A stretch of DNA of 56,846 nucleotides from Halodesulfovibrio sp. (GCF_015482765.1 NZ_JADMLB010000075.1:1-56846), one strand, 5' to 3'; positions 17,666 through 26,330 are shown, numbered from the stretch's first letter. Notes: generated by a model not told the origin, from the letters alone. A program made the numbers and translations.

Positions 17666-17701
17666 TCGAACTTGACATTTTTGTATTAGAACAGGTAGAA
17701 G
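17666..17701 (+). promoter_or_regulatory. Promoter of Tyr-leader symporter module (copy 2)
   Basis: Same 20-nt block as copy 1 (17666-17685) with TTGACA at 17672-17677. A weak -10 (TAGAAG, 17696-17701) follows at 18 bp. The -35 to ATG distance is again 30 nt. Confidence 0.68.
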
Positions 17702-17707
17702 AAAGCC

Positions 17708-17800
17708 ATGAACACAATCAACCGCCATATGAACAGCTATTTTTATGCATATTATGGTTACCGCGTCTTAAAGACCTGCGGATCGGTTGAGTGTGCGTAA
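17708..17800 (+). CDS. Tyrosine-rich leader peptide (attenuator peptide, copy 2)
   Basis: A 30-residue frame beginning MNTINRHMN, then SYFYAYYGYR, VLKT and CGSVECA. Five Tyr codons (residues 11, 13, 15, 16, 18) align exactly with the five Phe codons of copy 1, while Ala, Gly, Arg and CGSVEC are unchanged. The final Tyr codon (17759-17761) directly precedes RNA segment 1. An internal ATG at 17729 could also start translation, but the 30-nt spacing to the -35 favours 17708. Confidence 0.87.
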   Translation: MNTINRHMNSYFYAYYGYRVLKTCGSVECA

Positions 17801-17863
17801 TCACGCATACTGATTAAGGAAAGTATACCGATTAACCGCAGGTGAGAGCCTGCGGTTTTTTTT
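17761..17863 (+). promoter_or_regulatory. Transcription attenuator, Tyr type (segments 1-4 and terminator)
   Basis: 1:2 hairpin: CCGC-GTC (17761-17767) with GAC-CT-GCGG (17773-17781). 2:3 antiterminator: CCTGCGG (17775-17781) with CCGCAGG (17836-17842), extended by ATCGGT (17782-17787) with ACCGAT (17827-17832). 3:4 terminator: AACCGCAGG (17834-17842) with CCTGCGGTT (17849-17857) and a T run. The GGC/GCC pair of copy 1 has become GTC/GAC here, a compensating change that supports the 1:2 hairpin. Confidence 0.87.
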
Positions 17864-17882
17864 ATAACAAGGAGAAAGAATT

Positions 17883-18044
17883 ATGCTGTTAGGACTCGGA
17901 AGTATCGAAACTGCCCTGCCTTACTGGCTCTGCATCATATCCACCATCGGCTGTGTTGCGTACGGCATAAAGAATTGGAACAACGCCGGTACGCCGGACA
18001 CAGTAACTATTGAATCGTTAGTGCAGGAAAGCACGGATAAGTAA
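17883..18044 (+). CDS. Small single-helix membrane protein, putative symporter accessory subunit (copy 2)
   Basis: 53 residues from ATG 17883 with AAGGAG upstream. The first 36 residues are nearly the same as copy 1 (MLLGLGSIETALPYWLCI, then a slightly changed helix and GIKNWNNAG). The tail is shorter and ends ESTDK. The stop is 15 nt before the second symporter. Conservation of the helix and the KNWNNAG segment after duplication suggests that a working contact with the symporter is maintained. Confidence 0.8.
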   Translation: MLLGLGSIETALPYWLCIISTIGCVAYGIKNWNNAGTPDTVTIESLVQESTDK

Positions 18045-18059
18045 CGGGAGAAATACGAC

Positions 18060-19661
18060 ATGGCTGTCAAGCTGATTACCTCACTGCTCTACTTTGGAAT
18101 TGTCTTCTACTTAGGTTGGAAGGGATGGAAAGAAACGAAAAACGCCGGAGACTACATGCTCGCCGGACGTTCTGTTAATCCGTTCGTTATGGCTATGTCG
18201 TATGGAGCAACCTTTATCTCCACCTCTGCGATTATCGGATTCGGCGGTGTTGCTGCCATGTTCGGAATGTCATTACTCTGGCTGGCGTTCTTAAATATTT
18301 TCGTGGGCATCTTCATTGCTATGGTCTTTTTAGGCAAAAGAACCCGTCGCATGGGTGTGGTACTGAACTGTCACACGTTCCCTGAACTGCTCGGTAAACG
18401 CTACAACTCAAAATTTATTCAAGGCTTCTCCGGCAGCATTATCTTCTTCTTTATTCCGGTATACGCAGCAGCGGTGCTCACCGGTATCTGCCGTATGACT
18501 GAAGTTTCGCTGGGACTGCCGTACGAATGGATGCTCATCGGCATTACTGTCATTCTCTCTCTGTACGTCATCACCGGCGGCATGAAAGCTGTTATGTACA
18601 CTGATGCATTCCAAGGCACTATCATGGTTGCCATGATGATCTTCCTGCTCGGCTACACATACTACCAGCTCGGTGGTGTTATTCCGGCGCATGAAACGCT
18701 CACCTCTATGGCGCATCTTGTTCCGGCCTCCTTGCAGAAAGGTGGTATTCTCGGCTGGACACAGGGAACAGAAACAGGCTCTCCGCTGTGGCTCGTGATC
18801 TACACAACCATCGTTTACGGTGTAGGTATCGGCGTTCTTGCACAACCGCAGCTTGCAGTACGTTTCATGACTGTTTCCAGCGACAAAGAGTTGAACCGTG
18901 CTGTTCTGTACGGTGCAATCTTTATCCTGCTTACCATTGGAGTGATCTACGTTGTAGGTGCACTTTCCAACGCAATTTTCCTAAACCAATTCGGCAAAAT
19001 CAGCATTCAAATGGCTGGCGGCAACCTTGATAAAATCGTCCCTGTTTTTATTGAAAAAGTTATGCCGCCTTGGTTCTCTGCCATGTTTCTGCTGGCTATG
19101 TTTGCCGCGGCCATGTCCACACTCTCCAGCCAGTTCCACATTGGTGGAACCTCTCTTGCGCATGATGTCTCCAGAAACGTTATGCGTCGTAAAAACAATC
19201 TGAGCGCTTCATCCATCAGCCAACTCGGTATTGTTGCTACGATTATTGCTACTCTTGTGTGGGCATGGCTGCTTCCTCCCTCCATTGTTGCACGTGCCAC
19301 AGCCTTTTTCTTCGGCTTAAGCGGTGCAACCTTCCTTCCGGCATACGTCTTCGGGCTCTACTGGAAGGGCATGACAAAAACAGGTGCTAAAGTTTCTATC
19401 GTAGGCGGATTCACCGTCTCCATGCTCTGGATGTTGTTCATCCATAAAAAAGAAGCTGCAGCTATCGGCCTTTGTCAGACACTGTTTGGAAAAGTAACTC
19501 TTGTTGCAGATGCAGCACCGGGCAGCACCATGTTTCTCCTCCAGTGGGTTGACCCGAACGTTGTTGCATTACCTATATCCGTTGCATTGGCTGTCGGAGT
19601 AAGTCTTGTATCCAGAAGCCTTGCAAAAGATCATATACAGCTGTGCTGGCAAAACTGCTAG
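18060..19661 (+). CDS. Sodium:solute symporter (SSS family), predicted tyrosine transporter
   Basis: 533 residues with the same helix pattern and motifs as the first symporter. Differences are scattered and mostly conservative. The densest changes are around residues 210-235 (TLTSMAHLVPASLQ against KLTAMSYLMPEALQ) and near 375-390 (RNVMRRKNNLSASS against QVVMPTKRDSK). The start is ATG, behind GGGAG, unlike the GTG of copy 1. The Tyr-rich attenuator predicts tyrosine as the cognate amino acid. Substrate prediction is inference; the SSS family assignment is firm. Confidence 0.87.
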   Translation: MAVKLITSLLYFGIVFYLGWKGWKETKNAGDYMLAGRSVNPFVMAMSYGATFISTSAIIGFGGVAAMFGMSLLWLAFLNIFVGIFIAMVFLGKRTRRMGVVLNCHTFPELLGKRYNSKFIQGFSGSIIFFFIPVYAAAVLTGICRMTEVSLGLPYEWMLIGITVILSLYVITGGMKAVMYTDAFQGTIMVAMMIFLLGYTYYQLGGVIPAHETLTSMAHLVPASLQKGGILGWTQGTETGSPLWLVIYTTIVYGVGIGVLAQPQLAVRFMTVSSDKELNRAVLYGAIFILLTIGVIYVVGALSNAIFLNQFGKISIQMAGGNLDKIVPVFIEKVMPPWFSAMFLLAMFAAAMSTLSSQFHIGGTSLAHDVSRNVMRRKNNLSASSISQLGIVATIIATLVWAWLLPPSIVARATAFFFGLSGATFLPAYVFGLYWKGMTKTGAKVSIVGGFTVSMLWMLFIHKKEAAAIGLCQTLFGKVTLVADAAPGSTMFLLQWVDPNVVALPISVALAVGVSLVSRSLAKDHIQLCWQNC

Positions 19662-19948
19662 CTGCATATGAACAAATAGAGACCCGTTGGTCAGCAGCCG
19701 GAATGCTTCTTCCCCCTGACAAGACCATGCATTCCCCTGCTGTCCGGCGGCATCTATACCGATTCACTCTCTACAAAAGAACGTGTGATGTGTAACGAAA
19801 GCCTGTCTCACTCCATACAACAGCTCTGCCGTTTCATTTCCTGCCTTATGTAAACGGTCAGTGCTGAAACATCCCGATCAAGCTTTCTTACATACAGTCA
19901 ACATCAAGCACTCTCTTCCCTGATGTGCCTCCGTTCTTTTGATCCCCC
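19662..19948. other. Intergenic region without recognised gene
   Basis: About 290 bp between the second symporter and its terminator. Frames here are short and lack ribosome binding sites; no repeat or RNA motif was recognised. Confidence 0.6.
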
Positions 19949-19991
19949 GCGTCCGGCTTCACAATGTGTGCGTGATGCCGGACGCCTTTTT
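19949..19991 (+). terminator. Intrinsic terminator of second symporter unit
   Basis: Stem GCGTCCGGC / GCCGGACGC with an inner TCAC/GTGA helix, followed by CTTTTT. It closes the symporter block, so the permease genes downstream need a separate promoter or readthrough. Confidence 0.92.
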
Positions 19992-20039
19992 CTTCTCACT
20001 ATTTTTCTCAGAACAAGCTAAATCTATACGCTATCTCTC

Positions 20040-20067
20040 TTGTACGAGCATGTAAGTAGGGTACAAT
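20040..20067 (+). promoter_or_regulatory. Predicted promoter of the permease pair
   Basis: TTGTAC (20040-20045), 16-bp spacer, TACAAT (20062-20067). The -10 ends only 7 nt before the ATG at 20075, so the mRNA would have almost no 5' untranslated region. Confidence 0.5.
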
Positions 20068-20074
20068 ACAGGGA

Positions 20075-21331
20075 ATGAAACTTCATACCCTGAAATCCAG
20101 CCTGGCCGTCATGGGCAGAACAGGACTCCTCGCGCTTCAAGCGTTGTGGGCGTATAAGATTCGTTCGCTCTTTGTCATCATTTCAGTATCTCTAGGGATC
20201 GCGTCCCTCACGGTGATCATTGCCGCACACGATGGAGCAAACCAGAAAGCGGAAGAACTGACTGAATCATTCGGCCCTGATGCCGTTCTTGTTCTGGGCG
20301 GAGATATCTTCAACAGACCGGTAGGACAACGGACACTTACCCTTTCGTGGAATGATCTTACCCAGATAAGACGCTCTCTTCCCGGAACATATTTAGTCAT
20401 TCCATTACGATCAATCAGCGGGAAAGTTATCCGGTACAGAAACAAAAACTGGAACGTTGCACGCATTATCGGCTCCTCAGCCAACTACAGTGAAGCATGG
20501 AACTGGCCGCTCATTTCGGGCAGAGACTTTACTCAGGAAGATGTGACACGGGCCTTACGAGTCTGCCTTATTGGTGAAACAGTCACACAGGCTCTGTTTT
20601 CTCCGACAGAAAGCCCTGTCAGCAAGACCATCTTTATCGGTAACGTACCGTTCACTATTATCGGTGAACTCTCCCACAGAGGCTATTCCGGCGGTGGAGG
20701 TTCCAGCCTTGATGATCGTGTTATTGTTCCCCTTACAACCCTTGCACAGCGCTTCGGAGCAGACAGGCAGTATTTCAGAGGATTACGCATTAAATACATT
20801 GATGCTGAAAACATGCAGGCTAACGTCGACAACCTCACCAGTTTTCTGCGTCATCTGCATAACCTTTCCCCCGGTGAACCGAATGACTTTTCCATTCTTA
20901 CAGCAGAAGAAGTTCAACAATTCCTCTCTGCCTTAAAAGGCGGTCTCACCATCTTTCTTGGTGTTACCGCAGTTACCGCCATGATCGTAGGTGGATTTGT
21001 TCTGGCAAATCTTTTCTATTTATCCGTTTCAGAACGAACCATTGAGATCGGTCTCAAGCGTGCTATCGGCGCCAGTAAGCGCGCCATCATTCGCCAGTTT
21101 TTACTTGAAGCAGTTTTGCTGACTATTATCGGCGGGGTCTTAGGAGTACTGTTAGGAATTGCCCTTGCGCGTGTTCTTTTTATTTTTAATCTTATTGAAA
21201 TAAGGCTTTCGTTAAAGATATTCCTGACGGCATTAGGTGCAGCCATGGCTGTGGGCGTACTCTTTGGATTAAGTCCAGCTAAACAGGCTGCGGAACTTGA
21301 TCCTATCAAGGCATTACGGGGAGACGGCTGA
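20075..21331 (+). CDS. ABC export permease, MacB/FtsX type (first subunit)
   Basis: 418 residues. One N-terminal helix (about 28-50, IRSLFVIISVSLGIASLTVI), a long periplasmic MacB-like domain (about 55-275) with GRDFTQEDV and VCLIGETV, then three C-terminal helices forming the FtsX domain, including EIGLKRAIGASKRAIIRQFLLEA in short form (EIGLKRAIGA). The last residues DPIKALRGDG are typical of MacB/LolC-like permeases. It overlaps the next permease at TGATG. ATPase and adaptor genes for this system are at 12285-14263, on the far side of the symporter block. Confidence 0.88.
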   Translation: MKLHTLKSSLAVMGRTGLLALQALWAYKIRSLFVIISVSLGIASLTVIIAAHDGANQKAEELTESFGPDAVLVLGGDIFNRPVGQRTLTLSWNDLTQIRRSLPGTYLVIPLRSISGKVIRYRNKNWNVARIIGSSANYSEAWNWPLISGRDFTQEDVTRALRVCLIGETVTQALFSPTESPVSKTIFIGNVPFTIIGELSHRGYSGGGGSSLDDRVIVPLTTLAQRFGADRQYFRGLRIKYIDAENMQANVDNLTSFLRHLHNLSPGEPNDFSILTAEEVQQFLSALKGGLTIFLGVTAVTAMIVGGFVLANLFYLSVSERTIEIGLKRAIGASKRAIIRQFLLEAVLLTIIGGVLGVLLGIALARVLFIFNLIEIRLSLKIFLTALGAAMAVGVLFGLSPAKQAAELDPIKALRGDG

Positions 21332-22551
21332 TGCTTAACTACCTACGCATTGCCCTGCGCTCTCTTGCGGCACACAAGCTTCGCTCTGTTCTGGCTATGC
21401 TGGGAGTCTTTTTAGGAACCCTCGCCCTCACGGGGGTCGTTCATGTATCCGAAGCACTGAAAGAACAGGCTCGACTGGAAACAGAAAAGCTCGGCCCGAA
21501 CCTGCTTGTGGTACTTGCGGGTCAGCCTACCTTCAGACGCAGCGGAACACTGCGTTATGGCGGCCTTACTACGACCTTTAAAATGGCTGATGTAACAGCT
21601 CTGCTGGAGAACAATCCATACGTAAAAGAAGGAACGCCCTTTGTTACAAAAAACTCCACTATCAGCTACCGCCGCAACATCATTAATTCTCAACTCATTG
21701 CTGTAAACGCAGACTTTCCTGCTGTTCGGGCTGCTCCTGTTTCTTCCGGCCATTTCTTTACGGCTCAAGATGTGGAAAACCGTGCAAAAGTCTGCATACT
21801 CGGATTCACTATCGCGAGTAAGCTGTTCAATCGCCCCGCTGAAGGGCTCGGTAAGATCGTTCACTACAACCTTACCACGTTGCGAGTCATCGGTATTATG
21901 CCGAAACGCGGACGAGACCTTGCCGGAACCGATCAGGATGAACAGGTGTTTGTTCCTATCACCACCTACATGCGCCGAATGTCCAATCAGGATTGGGTGT
22001 CCGGAGTCTTTATGACACTCTTTTCCGATAAAGACGAAGCAGCAGCCAAAAAGGTAGCCACTGATATTATGCTCAAGCAGCACAACATCACCCGTAAGGC
22101 TGATGAAGATTTTCTTGTGCTGTCCGCCAATGATGTTTCAAAGTTAAAAACACAAGCCCTTCAGCTTGTGTGGCTTCTCGGTCTACTCAGCTCATCCATT
22201 TCATTTTCTGTAGGAGCAATGGGTGTGCTCTCGATTATGATTCTGCTTGTACAGACCCGTAAGCTGGAAATTGGTGTCCGCAGAGCCATCGGTGCCCGCC
22301 GCAGCGCAATCATGTCCCAATTCCTTTTAGAATCCAGCCTGCTTTCGGGCATTGGCGGCACCTTAGGGGCACTTGTGGCTGTCGTCATCATAACCATCGT
22401 CTATTATGTCGCAGGCTATCCTTACATTTATGACCCCCTCTTTATTATCGGAGCCAGTATCGGCTCCTGCATTCTCGGTATCCTCGCAGGGGCATACCCA
22501 GCGTGGGTTGCATCAAATGTGGATGTCTTGAAAGTTCTGCGGAACGAATAG
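21331..22551 (+). CDS. ABC export permease, MacB/FtsX type (second subunit)
   Basis: 406 residues with the same topology: helix near 18-38, periplasmic domain with GHFFTAQDVENRAKVCILG, and an FtsX domain with LEIGVRRAIGARRSAIMSQFL shortened here to its core EIGVRRAIGARR. It ends NVDVLKVLRNE. The ATG shares bases with the previous stop (TGATG), so the two subunits are translationally coupled and probably form a heterodimer, unlike the homodimeric MacB. Cargo is unknown; lipid, lipopeptide or drug export are all possible. Confidence 0.88.
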   Translation: MLNYLRIALRSLAAHKLRSVLAMLGVFLGTLALTGVVHVSEALKEQARLETEKLGPNLLVVLAGQPTFRRSGTLRYGGLTTTFKMADVTALLENNPYVKEGTPFVTKNSTISYRRNIINSQLIAVNADFPAVRAAPVSSGHFFTAQDVENRAKVCILGFTIASKLFNRPAEGLGKIVHYNLTTLRVIGIMPKRGRDLAGTDQDEQVFVPITTYMRRMSNQDWVSGVFMTLFSDKDEAAAKKVATDIMLKQHNITRKADEDFLVLSANDVSKLKTQALQLVWLLGLLSSSISFSVGAMGVLSIMILLVQTRKLEIGVRRAIGARRSAIMSQFLLESSLLSGIGGTLGALVAVVIITIVYYVAGYPYIYDPLFIIGASIGSCILGILAGAYPAWVASNVDVLKVLRNE

Positions 22552-22630
22552 GTTTTATTTTATAACACATTGACATATCGCCTCTTTTTTAGAACACCTA
22601 CTATAAGAGTGTTCACTGTACGTCTTCTAT

Positions 22631-22648
22631 GCTGAGACTTTTCTCAGC
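22631..22648 (+). other. Hairpin in the 5' region of dctP
   Basis: Perfect stem GCTGAGA / TCTCAGC with a 4-nt loop, about 17 nt before the dctP ribosome binding site. There is no T run. It may be a 5'-UTR stabilising or regulatory element. Confidence 0.5.
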
Positions 22649-22676
22649 AAGCACGATGCTAACAAGGGAGGATATG

Positions 22677-23714
22677 ATGATGTTGTACAATATTTCATGG
22701 AAGTTCCTACGCTGCCTGCTGATAACTGGGCTACTGATACTCACGGTTGCAGTTGCAGCTTCTGCAAAAACAACAATCAAAATGAGCTACAACGGCCCTG
22801 CCTCAGAAGAGGACAATGCTGTTCACGTCTTTGCCACACACTTCAAAAAGCTTGTAGAAGAGAAAACAGGTGGAGCTATTGCTATAGACTTGTTTCCAAA
22901 CAGCCAGCTTGGCAATGAACAGCAACGCATGGAACAGGTTATGACAGACCCTATGATTAACGTTGCATCATTCGGCGGAATGGAAACTGTTTTTCCTGAA
23001 ATATTTGCCACAAACGTTCCCTTCCTTTTTGACAGCTACAAAGCTGCCCACATCTTCTTTGATTCCAGCGATGCTATGAAAAAAATACGCAAAGAATTCA
23101 GAGAACGTACCGGTGTTCAGCTTCTTGAGGTGATTGAAGAAGGCGGCTTTATTGCCTTTACCTGCACTCAGCCAATCAAATCACCAAAGGACTTCAAGGG
23201 CTTGAAATTTCGGGCAATGGATGCCAGCCAGGTCGCCATGTACGAAGCCTTTGGCGCTGCTGGTACTCCTATCCCTTGGACGGAAGTCTACCTCGCATTA
23301 AAAACAGGCGTTGCAGACGGTCAAATGAACCCGCCGACATACATCATCATCGGCAGTCTCTATGAAGTGCAGTCACACCTGACACTTGCCAACGTACAAT
23401 ATTCCGACCAGTTCCTCCTTGTGAACAATGCCATGATGGAAGAGCTTGCAGACAAGGAGCGCGAGGCAATCCGCAGCGCAGCCAAAGAAGCGAACGCACT
23501 GACACGAACCTTTGTTGAATCTCAGGTAGAAAATAGAATCGCTTTCCTGAAAGAAAAAGGAATGGAAGTGTACACCCCCACCCACGAAGAAATGGCTGAA
23601 TTCAAAAAACTCAGCACACCTTCCTATATTAAATGGTTACGTCAGCACATTGAAAAAGAGTGGATAGATGACGCTCTGGCAGACGCACAAAAAGCGAATA
23701 ATGAGGTTCAGTAA
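22677..23714 (+). CDS. dctP: TRAP transporter substrate-binding protein, DctP family
   Basis: Periplasmic receptor of a sodium-driven TRAP uptake system. Three tandem ATG codons (22674, 22677, 22680) follow AGGGAGG; the second is chosen for spacing, the third is equally good. The signal peptide ends near AASA before KTTIKMSYNGPA. Family elements include QLGNEQQRMEQV and GLKFRAMDASQ, in which the Arg normally forms a salt bridge to a carboxylate ligand, so an organic acid or amino acid substrate is likely. About 345 residues. It overlaps dctQ at TAATG. Confidence 0.92.
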   Translation: MMLYNISWKFLRCLLITGLLILTVAVAASAKTTIKMSYNGPASEEDNAVHVFATHFKKLVEEKTGGAIAIDLFPNSQLGNEQQRMEQVMTDPMINVASFGGMETVFPEIFATNVPFLFDSYKAAHIFFDSSDAMKKIRKEFRERTGVQLLEVIEEGGFIAFTCTQPIKSPKDFKGLKFRAMDASQVAMYEAFGAAGTPIPWTEVYLALKTGVADGQMNPPTYIIIGSLYEVQSHLTLANVQYSDQFLLVNNAMMEELADKEREAIRSAAKEANALTRTFVESQVENRIAFLKEKGMEVYTPTHEEMAEFKKLSTPSYIKWLRQHIEKEWIDDALADAQKANNEVQ

Positions 23715-24256
23715 TGACCTCTTTGGCAACCAAATGCCAAGCAGTTTCAACTATTCTGGAACGCCTCTGCCTATCTGGAGCAGGGGCGCTTCTGGTTATA
23801 AACTTGGCAACTGTAATGGTAGGAGTTTTTTCCCGATTCTTTCGCCCGCCGATCTGGACAACTGATCTGGCAAAAATCACCCTTGTCTGGATGGTTATGC
23901 TTGCTGCAGCCCCTGCGTTAAAGCATGGCGAGCACATGGCAATAACCATACTTGTAAACAGGCTTCCTCAACGCTCCAGACGTCTTGTCTGCGGAATTCG
24001 CACAATAGCGTTCATGAGCATTCTCTTGCTGATGATATGGCTGGGAGCACAGTATGCATACAAGATGCGTCTGTTTACCATCATGACATTAGGAATAACA
24101 AAATCACTACCGCTGATGGCGATTCCAGTCGGCATGGGGCTTATGCTTGTTGAATACACGTTACAGCAGTTCATTCCCCCTGATGAGGCACTACAGCAAC
24201 CTCACGCTGAGACTTCCGCAATGCACAAACAACACACAGAGGAGACTTCATTATGA
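23714..24256 (+). CDS. dctQ: TRAP transporter small permease, DctQ family
   Basis: 180 residues with four membrane helices, as usual for DctQ. The pattern VFSRFFRPPIWTTDLAKITLVWMVMLAAAP near 35-65 (seen in part as FRPPIWTTDLAK) is characteristic. The start overlaps the dctP stop and the end overlaps the dctM start by 4 nt. The C-terminal tail is hydrophilic and His/Gln-rich (HAETSAMHKQHTEETSL). Confidence 0.9.
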   Translation: MTSLATKCQAVSTILERLCLSGAGALLVINLATVMVGVFSRFFRPPIWTTDLAKITLVWMVMLAAAPALKHGEHMAITILVNRLPQRSRRLVCGIRTIAFMSILLLMIWLGAQYAYKMRLFTIMTLGITKSLPLMAIPVGMGLMLVEYTLQQFIPPDEALQQPHAETSAMHKQHTEETSL

Positions 24257-25536
24257 CGCTGATTCTTCTGTGCATCTTTTTCATTACTCTGGCTTCCGGT
24301 CTGCCGCTTTTCGCTGCCATGCTTTCAACCGCTTTTGCAGGCTTCATATACATAGACAAGCTCGGTCAACTGCGCATTATGATTCAGCAATTCTATGGCG
24401 GAATGGAGCCGTTCTCTCTGCTTGCGATTCCATATTTTATTATGGTCGGTGAACTTATGAGCAATTCCGGTCTCACCTCACGTCTTCTGCGTTTTTCTGA
24501 AGCTCTCGTAGGGCATTTAAAAGGGGGGTTAGGCTATGTCACCGTTGTTGCCAGTATCATCTTTGCAGGTGTGAACGGTTCGGCTGCTGCGGATGCTTCA
24601 GCAGTTGGTTCTATTATGATTCCTGCCATGAAGAAAGGCGGGTACCCTGACTCGTATGCAGCAGGGTTAACAGCAGGAAGTTCACTCATCGGCCCTATTA
24701 TTCCTCCAAGTATCTTTATGATCCTTTTTGGAGCAATGACCAAAACCAACGTGGGCGCTTTGTTTATTGCAGGAGTCGTCCCCGGCCTGCTGCTTGGTAT
24801 TGCATTCATCATTATGCATCGCATCAGCGCAGCACGGTTAGGACTTCCAGTCGTTAATTCCAAATTTTCATGGAAAGAACTCTTCATCTCAACCGGCGGA
24901 GCAATGGCTGCGCTTTTTGCACCGGGGATTATTGTCGGGGGTATTCTTTTCGGATTCATGACTCCCACAGAATCCGGTGCTGTTGCCTGCGCCTATGTAC
25001 TCATCATGGGTCTACTGTGGACAAAGCAGCTTACCGTGAAAGGAATCATTCAATCCACATGCAGTACCGTCCGGCTGAGCAGTGTCATTTTTATTGTTAT
25101 CGGTGCTGCAACCATTGTTGGCTGGATTCTTTCTTCGGAACGCATGCCGCAAAAGCTTGCACCGCTGGTCATGGAGTACGCATCGTCGCCCTCTATGGTT
25201 CTTCTGCTTATCAGCATTGTGATCTTCATCATCGGCATGTTTATGGAAGAAATTGCTGCTCTTGTGCTGCTGACTCCTGTGTTCAGCCCGCTTGCGGCAC
25301 AAGCAGGAATTGATCCGCTTCATTTCGGTATTGTTATGACACTGAACATCACCATTGCACTCATCACACCGCCTATGGGCGCCTGTGTCTACATTGTTTC
25401 CTCTGTCGGCAATGTCGCGTTAGAAAAAATGTTTAAACATATCTGGCCTTTTGTTCTTGTAGCGCTTATCTGCCAATTGCTGCTTATTTTTGTACCGGAA
25501 TTCTCACTCTGGCTTCCGCGCCTGCTGGGATACTAG
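24253..25536 (+). CDS. dctM: TRAP transporter large permease, DctM family
   Basis: 427 residues and about 12 helices, the Na+-coupled transport subunit. Family motifs include FSLLAIPYFIMVGELM, GGLGYVTVVASIIFAGVNGSAAADASAVGSI (core FAGVNGSAAADASAVGS) and IGPIIPPSIFMI, whose Pro-Pro-Ser is typical. It ends the dctPQM unit; the dipeptidase gene follows after 35 nt. Confidence 0.94.
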   Translation: MTLILLCIFFITLASGLPLFAAMLSTAFAGFIYIDKLGQLRIMIQQFYGGMEPFSLLAIPYFIMVGELMSNSGLTSRLLRFSEALVGHLKGGLGYVTVVASIIFAGVNGSAAADASAVGSIMIPAMKKGGYPDSYAAGLTAGSSLIGPIIPPSIFMILFGAMTKTNVGALFIAGVVPGLLLGIAFIIMHRISAARLGLPVVNSKFSWKELFISTGGAMAALFAPGIIVGGILFGFMTPTESGAVACAYVLIMGLLWTKQLTVKGIIQSTCSTVRLSSVIFIVIGAATIVGWILSSERMPQKLAPLVMEYASSPSMVLLLISIVIFIIGMFMEEIAALVLLTPVFSPLAAQAGIDPLHFGIVMTLNITIALITPPMGACVYIVSSVGNVALEKMFKHIWPFVLVALICQLLLIFVPEFSLWLPRLLGY

Positions 25537-25571
25537 CGGTACGTTGACCTATATCTCTTACTGGATTTGTC

Positions 25572-26330
25572 ATGCCTGATAAAATCGTACCCCCAATTCA
25601 TGGAATTGTTCACGCTTCTTGGGAAACTGTATATGCCACTGCATCTACAGAATCGAATGAAGATATCGTATCACTGTCGTTAGCACCGGAACACATGCTG
25701 AGCCGCTCTATTTATTTTGAACGGCAAATTGAAGGAGCACTGCCGGAATGCTATGCGCGTGAAGGAGTGCTGGAACGTCTGCTTCATGCATCGTCACTTC
25801 TGCCGTCACACCTGCGGCTTGTCATTCTTGATGGATGGCGCTCTACCGCTGTACAAACGTTTCTGTTCTCTGAATGCAAAAATGCCCTTGCTTCTATGCA
25901 TCCGGAAAAAACACCGGAAGAAATTGTACCTATGGCACAGCAGTTTGTTGCCAAGCCAATGACAGACTATTCAGAGCCTGCACCGCATTCAACCGGTGGC
26001 GCAGTGGATGTATGCATTGCGGAACGTTCTGGAAAACAATTGTTCTTCGGTGCTCCGTTTGACTACCCCGGTGATATTTCCAGCACACTTTTCTTTGAAG
26101 ACAAGCTGGAACGTGGAGAAAAGCTCACCACCCGTGAAGAAGAAGCGCTGTACAACAGACGTCTTCTTTACTTTGTGATGACTCAGGCCGGTTTCATAAA
26201 CTTCCATTGTGAATGGTGGCATTTCGAATATGGAACCCAGCGCTGGGCGGCTGCTACCCGTGCCGATCAGGCCATCTACACACCTCAAGAATTCACTCTG
26301 AATCCGTATGCACGGTTAGTAACGCCATAA
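25572..26330 (+). CDS. D-alanyl-D-alanine dipeptidase (VanX/DdpX family, peptidase M15)
   Basis: 252-residue zinc dipeptidase. The family residues are in place: Arg90 (DGWR), zinc ligands His139 and Asp146 in PHSTGGAVD, catalytic Glu214 and zinc ligand His217 in EWWH. VanX hydrolyses D-Ala-D-Ala; DdpX does so to recover D-Ala from peptidoglycan turnover. No signal peptide is visible, so it acts in the cytoplasm. No vanH/vanA ligase genes are near, which argues for nutrient use and not glycopeptide resistance. The location right after a TRAP transporter suggests that the transporter brings in its substrate or product. Confidence 0.9.
   Translation: MPDKIVPPIHGIVHASWETVYATASTESNEDIVSLSLAPEHMLSRSIYFERQIEGALPECYAREGVLERLLHASSLLPSHLRLVILDGWRSTAVQTFLFSECKNALASMHPEKTPEEIVPMAQQFVAKPMTDYSEPAPHSTGGAVDVCIAERSGKQLFFGAPFDYPGDISSTLFFEDKLERGEKLTTREEEALYNRRLLYFVMTQAGFINFHCEWWHFEYGTQRWAAATRADQAIYTPQEFTLNPYARLVTP

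Noticed and set aside
22570-22607. TTGACA followed by TATAAG upstream of dctP, as a promoter
   Set aside because: The spacing is 26 bp, too long for a sigma70 promoter, and no better -10 was found at 16-18 bp.
25572-26330. VanX homologue as a vancomycin resistance gene
   Set aside because: No vanH, vanA/B or vanRS genes nearby; the context is a TRAP uptake operon and the cell is Gram-negative.
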